Positions 50,084 to 50,473 of a stretch of 50,473 nucleotides of DNA are shown one piece after another (position 1 is the first letter of the stretch; every line of letters starts with the position of its first letter). The DNA lies in assembly GCF_015207105.1 (NCBI RefSeq), contig NZ_JADEXO010000037.1, positions 1 to 50,473 on the forward strand, given 5' to 3'. The position numbers were made by a program, and so were the translations under genes. Below the pieces are notes generated by a model, which saw only the letters and a program-made list of their open reading frames with translations, ran no database searches and was not told the DNA's origin. Source of the stretch: a cf. Phormidesmis sp. LEGE 11477 (GTDB lineage Bacteria > Cyanobacteriota > Cyanobacteriia > Phormidesmidales > Phormidesmidaceae).

Positions 50084-50353
50084 CTATGGAAGACCAGTTT
50101 GGATTAAACATCGGTCTTGGCTATCGACAACTGATAGATACCAGTCAGCTTCTGGCCTCAAAGATTCTCTGTAGATAGTGAATATCAAACCTCCAATTCT
50201 ACGTCTGTAGCCGTAGCCGTCGGAGAGAGTTTCCCAATCGCGGGCTAAAGAAATCAGAGCGGAAAAGAGACGTAGATCTTCTGTTGAAGGAGGCCCAGGG
50301 GGTGTTCCTATTAAGTCGGTGAATTTCATATGGTTGGTTGCTGGGTATCGCAA
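50084..50353 (-). CDS. Small hypothetical protein (89 aa)
   Basis: The 89-residue protein, or 81 residues if the Met at position 9 (50329) is the start, contains 'LFSALISLARDWETLSDGYGYRRRIGGLIFTIYRE' and a C-terminal 'DWYLSVVDSQDRCLI'. No family is recognised. It is 24 bases upstream of the 82-residue gene and 9 bases after the stop of the partial gene at the edge, so all three probably form an operon. Confidence 0.55.
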   Translation of the reverse strand: MRYPATNHMKFTDLIGTPPGPPSTEDLRLFSALISLARDWETLSDGYGYRRRIGGLIFTIYRESLRPEADWYLSVVDSQDRCLIQTGLP

Positions 50354-50362
50354 CTAGTCGGG

Positions 50363-50473
50363 CTAGATGTTGCTCAAGTCTTCTTTTATTGAGGCGAGTA
50401 ATTGCAACTCCTCATCGCAGCGTGTGCGTGTGGCTAAGCCGATAGCAGGAAGAATGTCTTCAAGCAATTGAAT
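50363..50473 (-). CDS. C-terminal end of an unknown protein (truncated by window edge)
   Basis: The minus-strand frame is open from the window edge to a TAG at 50363, giving 36 residues with a leucine-rich helical composition ('IQLLEDILPAIGLATR', 'EELQLLASIKEDL'). It is too short to identify. It is the upstream member of the minus-strand group at the right end. Confidence 0.45.
   Translation of the reverse strand: MQLLEDILPAIGLATRTRCDEELQLLASIKEDLSNI

Noticed and set aside
1-50473. CRISPR arrays and insertion sequences
   Set aside because: No regularly spaced direct repeats and no transposase frame or terminal inverted repeats were seen. The many GCGATCGC palindromes are the HIP1 word typical of cyanobacteria and not an array.

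Overview
The window is a piece of a cyanobacterial chromosome. The palindrome GCGATCGC (HIP1), an over-represented cyanobacterial word, occurs many times. The gene content also fits: magnesium-chelatase ChlI, the ndhA-I-G-E cluster of the photosynthetic NDH-1 complex, an FtsH very close to the PSII-repair protease FtsH2 (Synechocystis Slr0228), the cyanobacterial type of glutamate-cysteine ligase, and a DnaK with a long cyanobacterial-style tail. I cannot name the species; a filamentous, Leptolyngbya-like organism is only a guess.

Layout. 1-5.4 kb: the end of a probable GH57 glycosidase, a DUF1206 membrane protein, a PAP2 phosphatase, a polar amino-acid ABC transporter split into a minus-strand ATPase and a plus-strand binding protein and permease, then rlmH. 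5.5-7.8 kb: a small acidic protein and a 621-residue protein with two LOTUS/OST-HTH domains and a DUF3825 domain. 8.1-15.2 kb: gltX, ftsH, a glycosyltransferase-like protein, yjbQ, era with a long basic N-terminal extension, and a pterin-carbinolamine dehydratase. 15.3-18.3 kb: an ABC-2 permease without its ATPase, a Pro/Thr/Glu-rich exported protein, a 31-residue membrane peptide coupled to a redoxin, and a small RHH-like protein. 18.4-22.3 kb: dnaK-dnaJ. 22.5-29.2 kb: tRNA-Leu, gshA, trmL, a long non-coding leader with a LysM/M23 hydrolase, tRNA-Met followed by a 2-Cys peroxiredoxin and a second redoxin, and tRNA-Ser. 29.2-41.8 kb: alr, HNH nuclease, DHH phosphoesterase, gltA, ndhA-I-G-E-nadK, cupin, GST, and the chlI-ruvC-unknown group.

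42.7-49.8 kb is the accessory region. It is a tightly packed, all-plus-strand run of about nine genes that looks like the late end of a phage: unknown large proteins, a candidate abundant virion protein, small structural proteins, a membrane-anchored coiled-coil protein and an M15 endolysin. It is bounded by fragments of two different tRNA genes: the 3' half of tRNA-Pro(GGG) on the minus strand at 42694-42735, and the 3' part of tRNA-Phe(GAA) on the plus strand at 49753-49808, which supplies the stop codon of the endolysin. I see no integrase, terminase, portal, recognised capsid or packaging ATPase between them, so this is either a chimeric remnant or part of an undescribed element. Past it, three small minus-strand genes of unknown function run off the right edge.

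Functional links: a redox and oxidative-stress theme (gshA, 2-Cys Prx, two further redoxins, GST, FtsH2) and an NAD(P)H theme (ndhA-I-G-E next to NAD kinase, with citrate synthase upstream). These are inferences from gene content and adjacency.
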